Part shown: piece after piece, positions 43,307 to 53,856 of the stretch | How positions within the stretch are numbered: the stretch's first letter is position 1 | Layout: each line of letters starts with the position of its first letter | NCBI RefSeq assembly: GCF_037893015.1 | Contig: NC_133662.1 | Location: forward strand, 207,277,778-207,341,777 | Source: Macrotis lagotis | Lineage: Eukaryota; Chordata; Mammalia; Peramelemorphia; Peramelidae | Length of the DNA stretch: 64,000 nt | Reading direction: 5' to 3' | Made by a program: the position numbers and the translations under genes | The notes under the pieces: model-generated | What the model saw: only the letters and a program-made list of their open reading frames with translations | Database searches by the model: none | Told to the model about the DNA's origin: nothing

Positions 43307-43647
43307 ACATTTTAGAAGAAGACGTGAAAGGAGAGAGAGAAAATATAGTATATGGCAGTGAGGAGGTATGAAAGGAAGGATTTGCATTCAGAAGGAGCTT
43401 TGTGATGGACTTATCATAAAGAATGTGATCCACCCAAGACAGAGCTGGTGCTATTGAAACACAGACTGAAGCACATTTTTTCCTCTTTCCTTTATTTATC
43501 ATGACGGTCTATATTTTTTGGTAGAGGGGGGTATTATATTTACTCTTAAGCAAGAATATTTTAGTAATGTATTAAAAAAATCATTTGTACAAAAATAAAA
43601 AATATTTTTTTAAAATTTTTTAAAAAAGAGAATGACTTAAAAAAAAT

Positions 43648-43707
43648 ACCTAGTTATGTGGCCTTAGGCCACTTAACCCCATTGCCTTGCAAAAAACTGA
43701 AAAAAAA
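43648..43707 (+). mobile_element. Short SINE (family A), 3' part
   Basis: 'tacctagttatgtggcctta', 'gccacttaaccccattgcc', 'ttgcaaaaaactg' and a poly(A) tail complete the SINE begun at 40748. The SINE target duplication follows (aatcaatcttta, 43708-43719). Confidence 0.95.
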
Positions 43708-43719
43708 AATCAATCTTTA

Positions 43720-43960
43720 ATGTATAAGGTCTTAAGATTCAGTGGGAATTGAACAATGTAACATTGATTCAACATACATTTTCTAAATTCTTGTTACATA
43801 CCAAACAATGAAAGCTATATAATGAAGGATATGCAATCAAGGTATATAATGAATTGTAATATATAGATCTTATTTCTCAGAGCAGAAATTGTGCCATTAA
43901 AAAAAAAAAATCTTTCCACTTTGCACATTGACCTCTGTTAACCTCCTTTCTGGCATCTTC
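43720..43960. other. Non-coding DNA, nothing recognised
   Basis: AT-rich sequence. An A run of 12 lies at about 43898-43909. Confidence 0.4.
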
Positions 43961-43976
43961 CAAGAAGTCTGAAAGT

Positions 43977-44289
43977 CGAGAGTTCCAGGGTGGAGCCAAG
44001 ATGGTTGAGTGAAGCTAACCTACTCCCGGAGCCTTTCCCTCCCACAAATGAAGCCGCTACTCTAACATTACCACTACAGATCCCACTAAGAAAAAGAGAA
44101 GATTCAAAGTAGTTTCCAATTGTATACATCATGGAAGATCTTCCGTGAAGGTCTGTCTCTTTGGGGGGAAGGGGGGGGGGGGTAAAGTCTAGGAGGTGGG
44201 AGAGGGGAAAGCCAGTGGGAGGCTTTTGGTCACGGTGAAATCCAGGTAGGGACAGCTTAATAACAACAGAGATCCTTGCAGCTTTATAT
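43977..44289. mobile_element. 313-bp insertion with 16-bp target duplication
   Basis: Flanked by a perfect 16-bp direct repeat caagaagtctgaaagt (43961-43976 and 44290-44305). The insert starts 'cgagagttccagggtggagc' followed by 'caagatggttgagtgaagct', which looks like an L1-type 5' end with an AAGATGG motif. It contains a G run at 44163-44182 and ends 'ccttgcagctttatat' without a poly(A) tail. Its family is not certain. It lies at the edge of an antisense L1. Confidence 0.75.
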
Positions 44290-44305
44290 CAAGAAGTCTG
44301 AAAGT

Positions 44306-45175
44306 AGAAACATAGTGAAGCAAAGTATGGTTCAGTCTGTATTGAGCCTCCATCATTTCTTTCTCTGCGAAGAGAAATTATAAATCCCTCAGAGTTGCCT
44401 TGTATTGTTGTATTGCTAAGAATAGCTAAGTCTTTCATATTTGATCATTATTTTTGTGGATGTGTACAGTGTTTTCCTGGTTCTATTCATTTCACTTTGT
44501 ATCAGTTCAAGTAAGTCTTTCAGTATTTTTATGAGATTATTCTGCTCATCATTTCTTTCAGCACAATAATATTCCATGACAATCATATAACAAAATTTAT
44601 TTTATCATTCCACAGTTGATTGGCATTCCATTAGTTTCTTATTCTTTGCCACCAGAAAAGAATTGATATAGAAATTTTGATACATATAAGTTCTTTTCCT
44701 TTTCATTTTTTAATCTCATTTGGGATACAGACCCAGTGGTTTGGAGGGTATACATGGATTTATTGACTTTGCATATAATTGCAAAGTGCTCTACAGAATG
44801 AGCCAATCAGTTCACAACTCCACCAGCAGTGTAACTGTATCACAATTCCCCCCCCCCCAACCTGGCCCCTTGCCTCTAACATTTGTCTTTTTCCTTTTCT
44901 GTTGTGTTATTAAATCTAACAGATGTGAGAAATTATCTCTTAATTGTTTTATTTTGCATTTTTCCAATCAATTGATATTTAAGGAGTTTTTCATATTCTA
45001 CACATGATTTTGATTACTTCATCTGACAACTGACTCCTCATAACTTTAACCACTTGTTTGGTGAACCACAGTGATTTTTATAAATTTATTTAGTTCTCTA
45101 TATATTTGAAAATGAGATTTTAATCGGAGAAAATTATTTCAATTTTTTCACATTTATGAATGTTTACTGTATTTC
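44306..45175 (-). mobile_element. L1 ORF2 3' part and 3' UTR, antisense
   Basis: Antisense blocks run from the 3' UTR ('cagtctgtattgagcctcca', 'tgtattgctaagaatagcta', 'ttttcctggttctattcatt') into the ORF2 C-terminal tail ('atcagttcaagtaagtcttt', 'tattccatgacaatcatata', 'cagttgattggcattccatt', 'attctttgccaccag') and further upstream ('acaactccaccagcagtgt', 'agttctctatatatttgaaa'). Multiple stops and indels. The unique DNA to its left is interrupted by the 313-bp insertion. Confidence 0.7.
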
Positions 45176-45309
45176 TCACTATTCTACTCTGTCTCTCCTT
45201 TCACTGTGTCTATCCTTAAAAGTGTTTTGCTTCTAGCTATTGCTTGCCCCAATCTGCTTTCTCTTTCATCAGTATTTTTATACCTCCTTCCTCATCTCTC
45301 TTCAAGGTA

Positions 45310-46030
45310 AAGTAGAATTCTATTCTTAGCCACCAAAGTGATTTTTCCTAACATGCAGGTCCAATCATGTCATTTCTTTATACATCATATTCAAATGACT
45401 CTGTTATTTTCTGAATCAAATAAAAATTCTGTTTGATGTTCATAGCTCTTTATTTTCTTATGTCTGGCCCCCCATCTTTACCTTTCTAGTCTTCTCACAT
45501 ATTATTTCCTCTCTAGTACTGATTAAATTCCTGTTCCACCAAAAAAATGGCTTTTATTTTTCAGCTTCACTATTTAAGCTTCGCTATTCTGTTAAAAAAA
45601 AAGCCATCTCTCATCTTCAGGCATTTTCTCTTCCTGGAATAAACTCACTCCTTATCTCCATCTCTTCTTTTCCCTGATTTTCTTTAAGTTCCCATTAAAA
45701 TCCCATCTTTTACAGCAGGGATGGGGAAAAGGTGCCAAGAAAAGGCAATCACAGGTAGGCCTTGAAATTCAATAAAACTTGGATCTTTTGAGGAGTAAAT
45801 TAATTTAATGTTTGACCAAACATAGCAGACTAAGTTTTAACTGTTGAGAGGAAAAAGATTACTGTCTGTTGTTTTACAGGAAGTCATATCCAACCCTTAT
45901 TACTTCAAGGGTCTCTTCTCTGTTATTGAAGTCTATGTTTCCTAGATTTCCCTTCTTGGTACATATTTGTTTTCACATTGTCTCACCCATTACAGTTTGA
46001 GATCCTAGACAGCAAAAATGTTGTTTTGGG
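45310..46030 (+). mobile_element. L2 LINE, ORF end and 3' UTR
   Basis: 'aaagtgatttttcctaacat', 'gcaggtccaatcatgtcatt', 'ctgaatcaaataaaaattct', 'atgtctggccccccatcttt' and 'acctttctagtcttctcaca' follow the L2 consensus order. The 3' UTR follows ('ttcctggaataaactcactc', 'aagttcccattaaaatccca'), then after an insertion or divergence the tail ('tattgaagtctatgtttcc', 'catattgtctcacccattac'-like sequence near 45975 and 'gagatcctagacagcaaa'). Confidence 0.65.
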
Positions 46031-46034
46031 GGGG

Positions 46035-46460
46035 TTTTGCACAAACAATTTGTTTAATTAATTTTTAATGACTAATTTATGATAAGTAGTAGATACTTAA
46101 CATTATTTTCATTATTTTATTTTAAAAAGATATTAAGATGAAGCTGGAGAGCAGTTAGGAATAATTCCAACCCTTGAATTTTTCTCCTTAAAATCAGAAG
46201 TAGAACTTATATCTATCTTTATTAAGTAGGTTAAAGTAAGCTGAAATAATCCTCTTCAAATCTAGTCTTCTATTCTACCAATACACTAAGTAATATTTTC
46301 ATCTCCCCTAGTCTATTAACAATCAATAGATGTCTCAACAAGTATTTTTAAAATGTCACTACAGAGAACTGGGGATATAATCACAAAAGTGAAGCAATTT
46401 CTGCCCACAAAATCTTATATTTTCCTGAGGTGAGTTATTGAACGAGTAGGACATATTCAT
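46035..46460. other. Non-coding DNA
   Basis: A possible family D head trace lies at 46345-46430 ('gaactggggatataatcaca', 'agcaatttctgcccacaaaa'). Nothing else is recognised. Confidence 0.4.
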
Positions 46461-46502
46461 AGATAGATAGATACATAAATGGATAGATAGATAGATAGAG
46501 AT
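46460..46502. repeat. (GATA)n microsatellite
   Basis: GATA units with GATG and CATA variants. Confidence 0.9.
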
Positions 46503-46509
46503 GGATAAT

Positions 46510-47835
46510 AGAGTAATGATGGGATTAATGGGATTAGCATAGAGTAAAAAAATGAATATAATAAAAGACATATATTAAAGCAACAATACCATAATTAAAT
46601 CTCAAGAAATCAAAAATAGTCTCTTAAAAGAAAATGATCAGTCAGTTGAACATTGCCAGAGATAGAAGTAAAGAGTGAGAGCATTACAGACCTAGAAAAT
46701 GGTTTCATAGGGAAAAAGAGAGGAGAAAGAATGTTGTGTAAGGGGAGCAGATGACATGAGGGTAAATTATATCTAATTAATCTGGGAAAATAGCTAAAAA
46801 CTGTTTTGTCAAGGACTTTAAATGTCAAAAAAGAATTTGTCTTTTTAACCTAAAAACAATGGCCTGCTATAGAAGATATTTGATACAATACATAGTATTA
46901 CGTACACTTTAGAATACCAATTTAGGATTTGGATAGAGGATGGAAGAAAGAAGAGCTACTTGATGAGAAATCACTAGATATGAGACTTTTACAGCAGCTG
47001 AGATAACCTAGATTGAGGCAGATGTGGTAAGAACAGATGGAAAGGAATAGATTTGAGAAATATTGAGATTGTAGAATCAACAATAGTTTTTAATTTATAT
47101 ACATATAAAGTAGGGGAAGTGCCAATGAAATAGAAAAGCTGAAGATAATTTCTGGATCTCAAAGGAAGAGCTATTCCTCCATATACTAATCTAATCTCTA
47201 CACCTATAATTTCTGTGTCATCTAGTTCCAGTTCCAATGTGAATATGGTCTAAAATGTACTTATTCTTTTTCATGTGTATTCGGACTTCACTCTATATTT
47301 GATCATTCTATTCAATTTGTAAAATCCCTCACAGATCCCTTTAAAAAGTTATAAATAAGTTATTTTGATATGATCCCTTGTACCAAGGCATCCCCACTTT
47401 TCTTATCCTCATCATGGCCAAATCTTGACAAACAAAAACTTCTATTCATTTCTTCATCATGCATTCACTATTTAATATCAATTAATATGTATTTGATCCT
47501 CAGAACTGCCCTGAAAATTAAAAACATTTTGAAATATTATTGGAGAATTAAGACATGAAAATTCCATCTCAGTCTTTATTCTATCTGTATTAAATCACTA
47601 TGATGGACATGCTAGATGCAAAAAATTTCAAAATTCACTCTTTTTCTACCTTTGGTGGTAGGTAGTGATATAGTTTGAATGGGTAGTGATACAGTTACTC
47701 TCTTCATCAAGTCAACAAAAAAAAAAGCTTAGCACAGTACTGAATGCTGTGAAATTTTGGTTTTTGACATATTTATGTATTTATGTCTATAGTTTCTACA
47801 TATATATATATGTAATATTTATATATATGCATACA
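46510..47835. other. Non-coding DNA with weak old repeat
   Basis: 46790-47060 shows family D-like fragments ('tttgtcaaggactttaaatg', 'acagcagctgagataaccta'). The rest is unassigned AT-rich DNA. Confidence 0.4.
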
Positions 47836-47839
47836 ATGA

Positions 47840-48170
47840 TTTTTGTCCTTCATTTTTGAAGAAGATCATATAATCAGGGAGGTAATGCCATGACAAACAC
47901 AAGAACTGGATTTGAATGGCAGGGGGATGGGGAGGGAGGAGGGGCTGTGCTGAGTCACCAGTCTCACTTTCTCCTTCAGAGTCATCTGGGTTCAATGTCC
48001 AGATATGAATCAAGATGACTGTAGTTGACCCTGGAAACTAGTCAGTCAGGGTTAAGAGATTTGCCAAAGGACACAAAGCTAGTAAGAATCAAGTATCTAG
48101 GGCTGGATTTGAAATACCATGCTCCTGACTCCAAGGTCGGTGTTCTATCCATTGTGGCATCCAGCTGCCC
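47840..48170 (-). mobile_element. Long tRNA-headed SINE (family C), antisense
   Basis: Block order 'ttttgtccttcatttttgaa', 'gaagatcatataatcaggga', 'ggtaatgccatgacaaacac', 'gtcaccagtctcactttctc', 'agagtcatctgggttcaatg', 'cagtcagggttaagagattt', 'gcatccagctgccc'. The tRNA-like head is at the high-coordinate end. About 330 bp. The same family lies at 53857, 62935 and 63455. Confidence 0.75.
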
Positions 48171-48174
48171 GTAT

Positions 48175-49840
48175 ATACATAAATGTTTCAGTTCAAATTC
48201 TATTCATACCTTGTGAGATCTTTAAATCAGAAAGTTCATTCAATGTTTAGCACAAAGAGTTCCCTTCAATAAAGATGTGCCATATTCTCCCCTCTTCTTT
48301 AGAATTAAATTCAAGGAGTACAATTACATAGGATGGGTGATTGTTATTGTTGCTGTTGTTATGTTGTTCTTTTAATTTTTAAACAGTTCTTCCAAAACAT
48401 TCCTTAATAGGAGATGTTTGATAATTGTTTTTACTTTTTTCTGCTAGTAGGCAATATTCTTATTTTGAGATGCTCTGCGCTTAAGATAATGGGACCAATA
48501 GATGACAAGCATTCATATTATTAATATATTTACTCAAAGCCTTTTCAACTTGGTAGGACTTTGCATAGTGAATGATTGCATGGCTCAAGTCAGGTCACCA
48601 TGCCTTGATGAAGAATTGTAGTAGAAATTTGCTGCAGTTTATTCAATAGTCCTATTTGTTATATAACTCGTATAATCTGTTTTAGTTTTCCTCATATTGT
48701 TCAAATTCTTAAAATTATAGAGAACTCAACTGGGTATTAATGTATTTTCATATTTCACATGTGTATATTTGATATTCACAAGAATACTCTTACATTTTGT
48801 TTTTCTTTTAATAATACAATAGATAGATAATGGTCAAATCAAACATTCTTTGCTATTTCTCAAATCATTTTTCATAGAGAAGTTTTCCCAAGGAATGTTT
48901 TAGAGAATCTATTTAAATATTAAGCACACCAAAATGTTGGTGGATTAAATGAGACTTACATTTCATAATCATAATACACAACATTTGGATTCAGAACTAC
49001 ACTCTGAGTATGCTTATATCAGTTTTCAAAATTCTGCCTTGCATTATAATATCAACTTGCATTGCAATGGATTTTTTTCTTTTTAACATATTCACCTTAG
49101 TGTTGAAATTATTATTTTTTTCTTTTTAATTTCCCAGATAACAACCCACAGTGGCTTAATCTTATATAGCATATGTGGGGAAAATGACTAGCATACCCAG
49201 TAGCCATTATATTTTTTCTGAAAAAAATTTAATTGAAACAAACAAAAATATAAATTATAAGTACACTTTTTTAATTAGATAAAGGGTCTCAAGGTAAATC
49301 ATGAACTTGACCTGAAATAGAAAAAAAAGATAAATTATTTAGATTTTTTATCTCAGATAAAATATATAATATATAAAAATATAAAATATAATACTATAAA
49401 CTGCTACTATGATAATAAGGCATTGACTAAATATCTTGTTAATTCAATGGATAAAGAAAATACTTTGTATACTGAATTAGTTGATTAATTAATTAAAATT
49501 GGCATTTTAGTATCACTAACAATAATAATGAGAAATATCAGTGATATATTAACAATGATAAGCTTTTATCTAAGACTTTAATATCTACTAAGTGTTTTTC
49601 ACATCTTATAGAAGCTAACCAATTCCAAATTAAATGGCCTGCTAAGTAAAAAGTTATTTCTTTGATTATGCTATAAAGTAATCTGACATCATAATCATGG
49701 CATATTTGCATGGTAATTAATGGAAGAACTGAAACTTTTTCATTTGCTCATGCATCAGTTATGTCTTTTTTCTCACCAAAAATCCCTTGGTGGCGAGTAA
49801 GAATGGTGGTAGTTCGGAAAGGTTTGTTGTTACTATTTCC
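48175..49840. other. AT-rich DNA, nothing recognised
   Basis: 1.6 kb of AT-rich complex sequence with no recognised repeat and only short random frames. Confidence 0.45.
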
Positions 49841-49844
49841 CCAA

Positions 49845-50000
49845 TCCATTCTTAACATATATACCTAAATGCCTTATGCCATGTCACTCTTCTACTTGAA
49901 AATTTTATTGGCTCCCTTCAGCATATAATTCAGACTTCTCTGTTTGGTACTAACTATTAACAAATTAGTTCACTAAACTTTATTCCTCTTCCTGCACTCT
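49845..50000 (+). mobile_element. L2 LINE fragment
   Basis: 'ccttatgccatgtcactctt', 'ctacttgaaaattttattgg', 'ctcccttcagcatataattc', 'agacttctctgtttggtac' and 'cttcctgcactcttgt' are in L2 order. Confidence 0.6.
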
Positions 50001-50001
50001 T

Positions 50002-50338
50002 GTTATTGCTAATTGTTCTTTATACTTGAAAAGGACCAAACTGGCACCATAACATCAGTTTTAATGTACAGTGTGTCCAGTTTTGATTGGTCAAACCAAC
50101 AGAGACTCACAATGTTCAACCACAGATTGGGTACAAATATTCTGGTTTACAAATTTGGGAAGGAGAGGTCTCTAAATTTGCACATGTCATGTTTCTTTTG
50201 AGTCACCTCAATTATGCTTTGCTCATAGAATATGGTGCCTTCTTTGATGCAATAACACCATGTTGGATAATTCTATGCCAGTGTTACTCAACTCTCTCAA
50301 TCGATATCAAAATTCTTCAATGAGACTTTGACAGTATC
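50002..50338 (-). mobile_element. Non-LTR retrotransposon ORF C-terminus, antisense
   Basis: The minus strand translates, across stops and a frameshift, to DTVKVSLKNFDID, IKEGTIFYEQSIIEVTQKK and HDMCKFRDLSFPNL, then FVPNLWLNIVSLCWFDQ. This pattern (DTxKxSLKxFxID, then a W/G/A-rich stretch, then a C-terminal Cys/His finger) is one I recognise from the C-terminus of a vertebrate non-LTR element. In this copy the finger cysteines are largely lost. I am not sure of the clade. Confidence 0.55.
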
Positions 50339-50354
50339 ATAATATAAATTATTT

Positions 50355-50860
50355 TCTGGGTTTTTTAACTTTTTGTTGTTCTCCAATTACATGTTAAAGC
50401 AATTTTCTACATTTTATATTTTGAACCCGAGGCCTAAATTCTCTCCTTCCTTCCCCCCTCCCTCATCAAGCAGATGATAATTTGATAGATTATACATGTT
50501 TAGTTATACAAAACTATGTTCCATGTTATAAAAGAAAATATAAACCAAAATAAAAACATGAGAAAAATAAGAAAGTAAAAAATATGCTTTGATTTATATT
50601 CAGACTCCATGAATTCTGTTAGTAGAGATGGAAAGCATTTTTCATCATGTGTCCTTCAGAATTATCTTTGATGTTTGTAATGCTGAGAATAACTAAGTCA
50701 TCTTACTGTATATTTGCTATTGCTGTGTGCAATGTTGTAGTCATTCTATTCATTTCATTTTGCATCAGTTCATGTAAGTCTTTCCTCATTGCTCTGAGAA
50801 GATCTAGCTCAGCATTTCTTCTGACCATCTTGTGAATATTTGTCTTGTGTAAAATAGTCT
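50355..50860 (-). mobile_element. L1 3' UTR and ORF2 end, antisense
   Basis: 'aaattctctccttccttccc', 'tagattatacatgtttagtt', 'ttatattcagactccatgaa', 'tgtttgtaatgctgagaata' and 'tgcatcagttcatgtaagtc' follow the antisense order also seen at 44306-44520. Confidence 0.7.
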
Positions 50861-50864
50861 TGTA

Positions 50865-51155
50865 GGCAAATCAACATTTGATAATAAAATTGAAATTGAG
50901 TTCTCTTTGATAGAGATTGAATGCTTAGCAGTTCAACTCTAAAAGTGACCTCAGTGTTAAGTACTTTATCTTACAAGTGATCTCCAAAATCTTTCTAAGA
51001 TAGTTTGAATGAAAGCAGTTTAATTTTCTGGCATGGCTAGTAAACCATCTACATTTAAGTAAAAACAAAAGCTTTGTAGACCTTCAGTTTGGTAGGCATT
51101 CTGATAACTCCTCTCCTCCTCACATTATTTCAAAACCACTCAAAATCTGAGCTAG
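50865..51155. other. Non-coding DNA, nothing recognised
   Basis: Unassigned AT-rich sequence. Confidence 0.4.
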
Positions 51156-51174
51156 CTTATGTGAATCAACCAAA

Positions 51175-51290
51175 TATCACATATCTATATCACATATCAT
51201 ATATCTATATCATATATCTATATCTATCTATATCATCTATATCTATATCTATATCATCTATCTATCTATCTAATCTATATCTATATAAAA
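51175..51290. repeat. (TATC)n/(ATATCT)n microsatellite
   Basis: Imperfect TATC, ATATCT and CATATC units over about 110 bp. The Ile/Ser/Tyr-rich 79-codon frame across it is repeat-encoded. Confidence 0.9.
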
Positions 51291-51294
51291 TCAT

Positions 51295-51710
51295 ACATAC
51301 ATCCCTGGAAAATTTATTAGCAAGTTAAGTGAACTTAATGTTTTATGTTAATTCTTAGAACAAAATAGCATAAATGGCAGAGAAACAATCCACAATTTGT
51401 AGCATCTTGGCCTCAGAGACTCCATTGAGTGTACAATCATCTGTGATCTGCATTATTATATACTTCCTTTCATGGATTCTTCATTCTTGGCCCCTTAACC
51501 TTGTTCTTTCCTTTAAGTAATATTTCTTATCTTTTTAAATCTGGGAAAGGGAACATCTGGCCTGAGAGTCCATTTAAAGCCCTTGACATCATTTGGTGTG
51601 GCACTGTCCATGCAGTCTCAGGCAGGACTTCAAGGGTTCCTTTTATTAAATATTTGATAAAATTAGCAGGATAATTTTTAAGTTTTGACTTTTGGCAGGA
51701 AAACATTCCC
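51295..51710. other. Non-coding DNA, nothing recognised
   Basis: Complex sequence without a recognised repeat. Confidence 0.4.
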
Positions 51711-51714
51711 CTTT

Positions 51715-51970
51715 TCTTCTTCCAAGAATCTCTTCTTCAAATCTCAGATCAAACGCTATCATTTAAATGTGGTTTGTCCTAATTTCCCTTTAGCTAGTGC
51801 AGCTTCTCAGAACTGTGTTATATTTACTTATGTGTGAATATTGTCACCCTCCACCAAAACCTAAGCTCCATTTGGGCAGTCCTATTTTGCTTTTAACTAT
51901 ATATCTTTAAGACATAGCACAGCTCCCTGCCTATAACAGGCATTTTAAAAAAGCTTGTTGATTGTTTAAT
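51715..51970 (+). mobile_element. L2 LINE 3' end
   Basis: 'aaatctcagatcaaacgcta' (as in 'cagctcaaatgtcacctcc'), 'cctaatttccctttagctag', 'aaacctaagctccatttggg', 'agacatagcacagctccctg' and 'tataacaggcattttaaa' are in L2 order. Confidence 0.65.
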
Positions 51971-52016
51971 CAAATACCAGTATTGCTATACTAAAATAAA
52001 ATTGTATAATAAAAAA

Positions 52017-52180
52017 AGTGCCACATCTGGAAAGAGAAGTGTGAGTTTTAATCCACCAGCATTTACTAGGTATGAGATGTTGGGGAAAACAATTTAAGTT
52101 CTCTAAGCCTGATTTTTTTATCTATAAAGTAAAATTCATGGTACCAACAATACTGACACATCATGTGGAGGATTTGGAGG
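52017..52180 (+). repeat. MIR-like SINE
   Basis: 'ggaaagagaagtgtgagttt', 'actaggtatgagatgttggg', 'caatttaagttctctaagcc', 'tatctataaagtaaaattca' form a diverged plus-strand MIR-like SINE. Confidence 0.55.
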
Positions 52181-52352
52181 GGAAATTTTAAGTCACCTCC
52201 AAGAATGAAAAATTTTTACATACTTTATAAGGTTAAAAATAATATTAAAATGATAGCTAAATTACAATGATACTCCAAAATTCTGGACAATTTTGAAATT
52301 ACCTAAATAAGAGTGTACAGAAAAAAGACAGAAGAGTCAAAAAAACTGTTTA

Positions 52353-52526
52353 GGGGCTGCTAAGCCACACAGTGGATAGAGCACTGGCCCTGGAGTCAGG
52401 AGGACCTGAGTTCAAATCCAGCCTCAGACACTTAATAATTACCTAGTTGTGTGGCCTTGGGCAAGCCATTTAACCCTATTTGCCTTGCAAAAAACTAAAA
52501 AAAATAGAAAGAAAAAGAAAAAAAAA
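52353..52526 (+). mobile_element. Short tRNA-derived SINE (family A)
   Basis: 'ggggctgctaagccacacag', 'ggagtcaggaggacctgagt', 'tcaaatccagcctcagacac', 'ttaataattacctagttgtg' and an (A)n/GAAA tail. An approximate target duplication (aactgttta and aacttgttta) borders it. Confidence 0.9.
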
Positions 52527-52529
52527 GAA

Positions 52530-53270
52530 CTTGTTTAAAGGTCTACCTGTGCTAGTCTGGTTGTGTCACAGTAGACAAACAATTCAACTTTGCATTGTCC
52601 TATATGTTAAAGTCTATACAATGTAAAAAACTTAATAATCTGCATTGGCATTGATAGTTTCTCACACAAAGTTCTCTGTAATGTTAAAATCATAGCGTTC
52701 ACCTAAAAATTCATACATTTAGTTATAAAAACAAATAAATATAAGTTTCCACAGAAATTCTCTGACTCATCTGCCAGTAGAATTTAGGTCTGTTGTCTCC
52801 AAGGTCACTAACATAGATGTACAATTGACTAGACTTCTTTTAAAAGAAGAACAGCAAAAAAGTAATGCTTTAAAGTTTCATTGGAGTGGTCTAGATTAAG
52901 TGTGTATATCCTTACATAATTGTTGCAATATAGCAGCTACAATATTCAATGTATTGATCAAACTTTAATATTCAAGAGGTAATAATGTTCAGGAAAAAAA
53001 TAATTGTGAACAAATCTAGCTATTACATATATGTGAATTGTTGAATTTTATGTCCATTTCAATGAACTCTTACTTTTTCATTGTTCACTCACACACTCAT
53101 CTAATGAAAAATGAATTCTTCTTATCAATTTAATGACCTGTTCTTTAATTATTCTTCCAGTTATTATGATCTAGGTTTGCATGTGTAGATCACCTAAGAT
53201 GGAAGGTACTTCATGGGAAACATTGAGGACTAGATTCTGGGAAAAGAAATTATATATTTCCCTACAATAA
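52530..53270. other. Non-coding DNA, nothing recognised
   Basis: Complex AT-rich sequence with no recognised element. Confidence 0.45.
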
Positions 53271-53293
53271 AGTGGAAAAGAATATTTTATTTG

Positions 53294-53434
53294 GGGGCAG
53301 CTAGGTGGCACAGTGGATAAAGCACCAGCCCTGGAGTCAGGAGTACCGGGTTCAATTCCAGTCTCCGACACTTAATAATTACCTAGCTGTGTGGCCTTGG
53401 GCAAGCCACTTAACCCCGTTTGCCTTGCAAAAAA
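53294..53434 (+). mobile_element. Short tRNA-derived SINE (family A), best-preserved copy
   Basis: Near-consensus copy: 'ggggcagctaggtggcacag', 'tggataaagcaccagccctg', 'cttaataattacctagctgt', 'ccacttaaccccgtttgcct'. It has a pure poly(A) tail and a perfect 18-bp target duplication aaaagaatattttatttg (53276-53293 and 53435-53452). The pure tail and perfect duplication suggest a recent insertion. Confidence 0.96.
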
Positions 53435-53454
53435 AAAAGAATATTTTATTTGCA

Positions 53455-53855
53455 GACTTATCTGGAACAGTCTAAATCTTCAAAAAAAAAAAAAAGACTC
53501 ATTTTCCAGCAGTGCTTCTTGGAGGGAAAGGTTCTATTCACAAACAGAATGGACATTCTATCCTAGACTAGCTTGGGGGATGGATCTTTTTAAGCCCTTT
53601 GGCAGCCCCCTCCCCCAAGAGGTTTGAAGTCTTTGTTTTGTTTGTCCTTTATCGTTCTAAAAAAATTAGATATGATAGACCTCTAAGAAATTTATTGGAA
53701 TTAGAAAAAATATATACCTCTATTCAATCATACTTGTCCACCAAGAAAAGATCAAGCTCTTTTATGTTATGGTCTTCTTTAAGAACAAAAGACAAATAAT
53801 AATAAAAAACAAACTGAATATGACATTTAGCTAAACATGATTTGATGGTGATGGT
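53455..53855. other. Non-coding DNA, nothing recognised
   Basis: Two overlapping short plus-strand frames (53391-53627, 53599-53799) have no recognisable features. An A run lies at 53482-53494. Confidence 0.4.
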
Positions 53856-53856
53856 G

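Larger units (their letters stand above)
40841..43634 (+). mobile_element. Half-L1 (HAL1-like) element, copy 1, inserted in a SINE
   Basis: A 2.8-kb non-LTR element consisting of a GC-richer 5' UTR (40841-41640, starting 'aggagcagagctaagatggt'), a disabled ORF1 (about 41665-42660), a spacer with an antisense tRNA-like SINE, and an A/T-rich 3' end. ORF2 (endonuclease and reverse transcriptase) is absent: only the first residues of the ORF2 C-terminal tail, CTKI, are present at about 43584-43596 before the A-rich end (an AATAAA lies at 43594-43599). It sits in a family A SINE with a degenerate duplication (40825-40840 acttaattacctagct; 43635-43655 acttaa...tacctagtt). It would depend on L1 enzymes in trans. 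The structure fits the half-L1 class known from mammals. Confidence 0.85.

Noticed and set aside
47840..48216. Short frames on both strands as small genes
   Set aside because: Fall entirely in a family C SINE.
53171..53371. Minus-strand frame with a plausible-looking C-terminal half
   Set aside because: Its N-terminal part is the antisense SINE; the same SINE gives similar peptides at 25064 and 47819.
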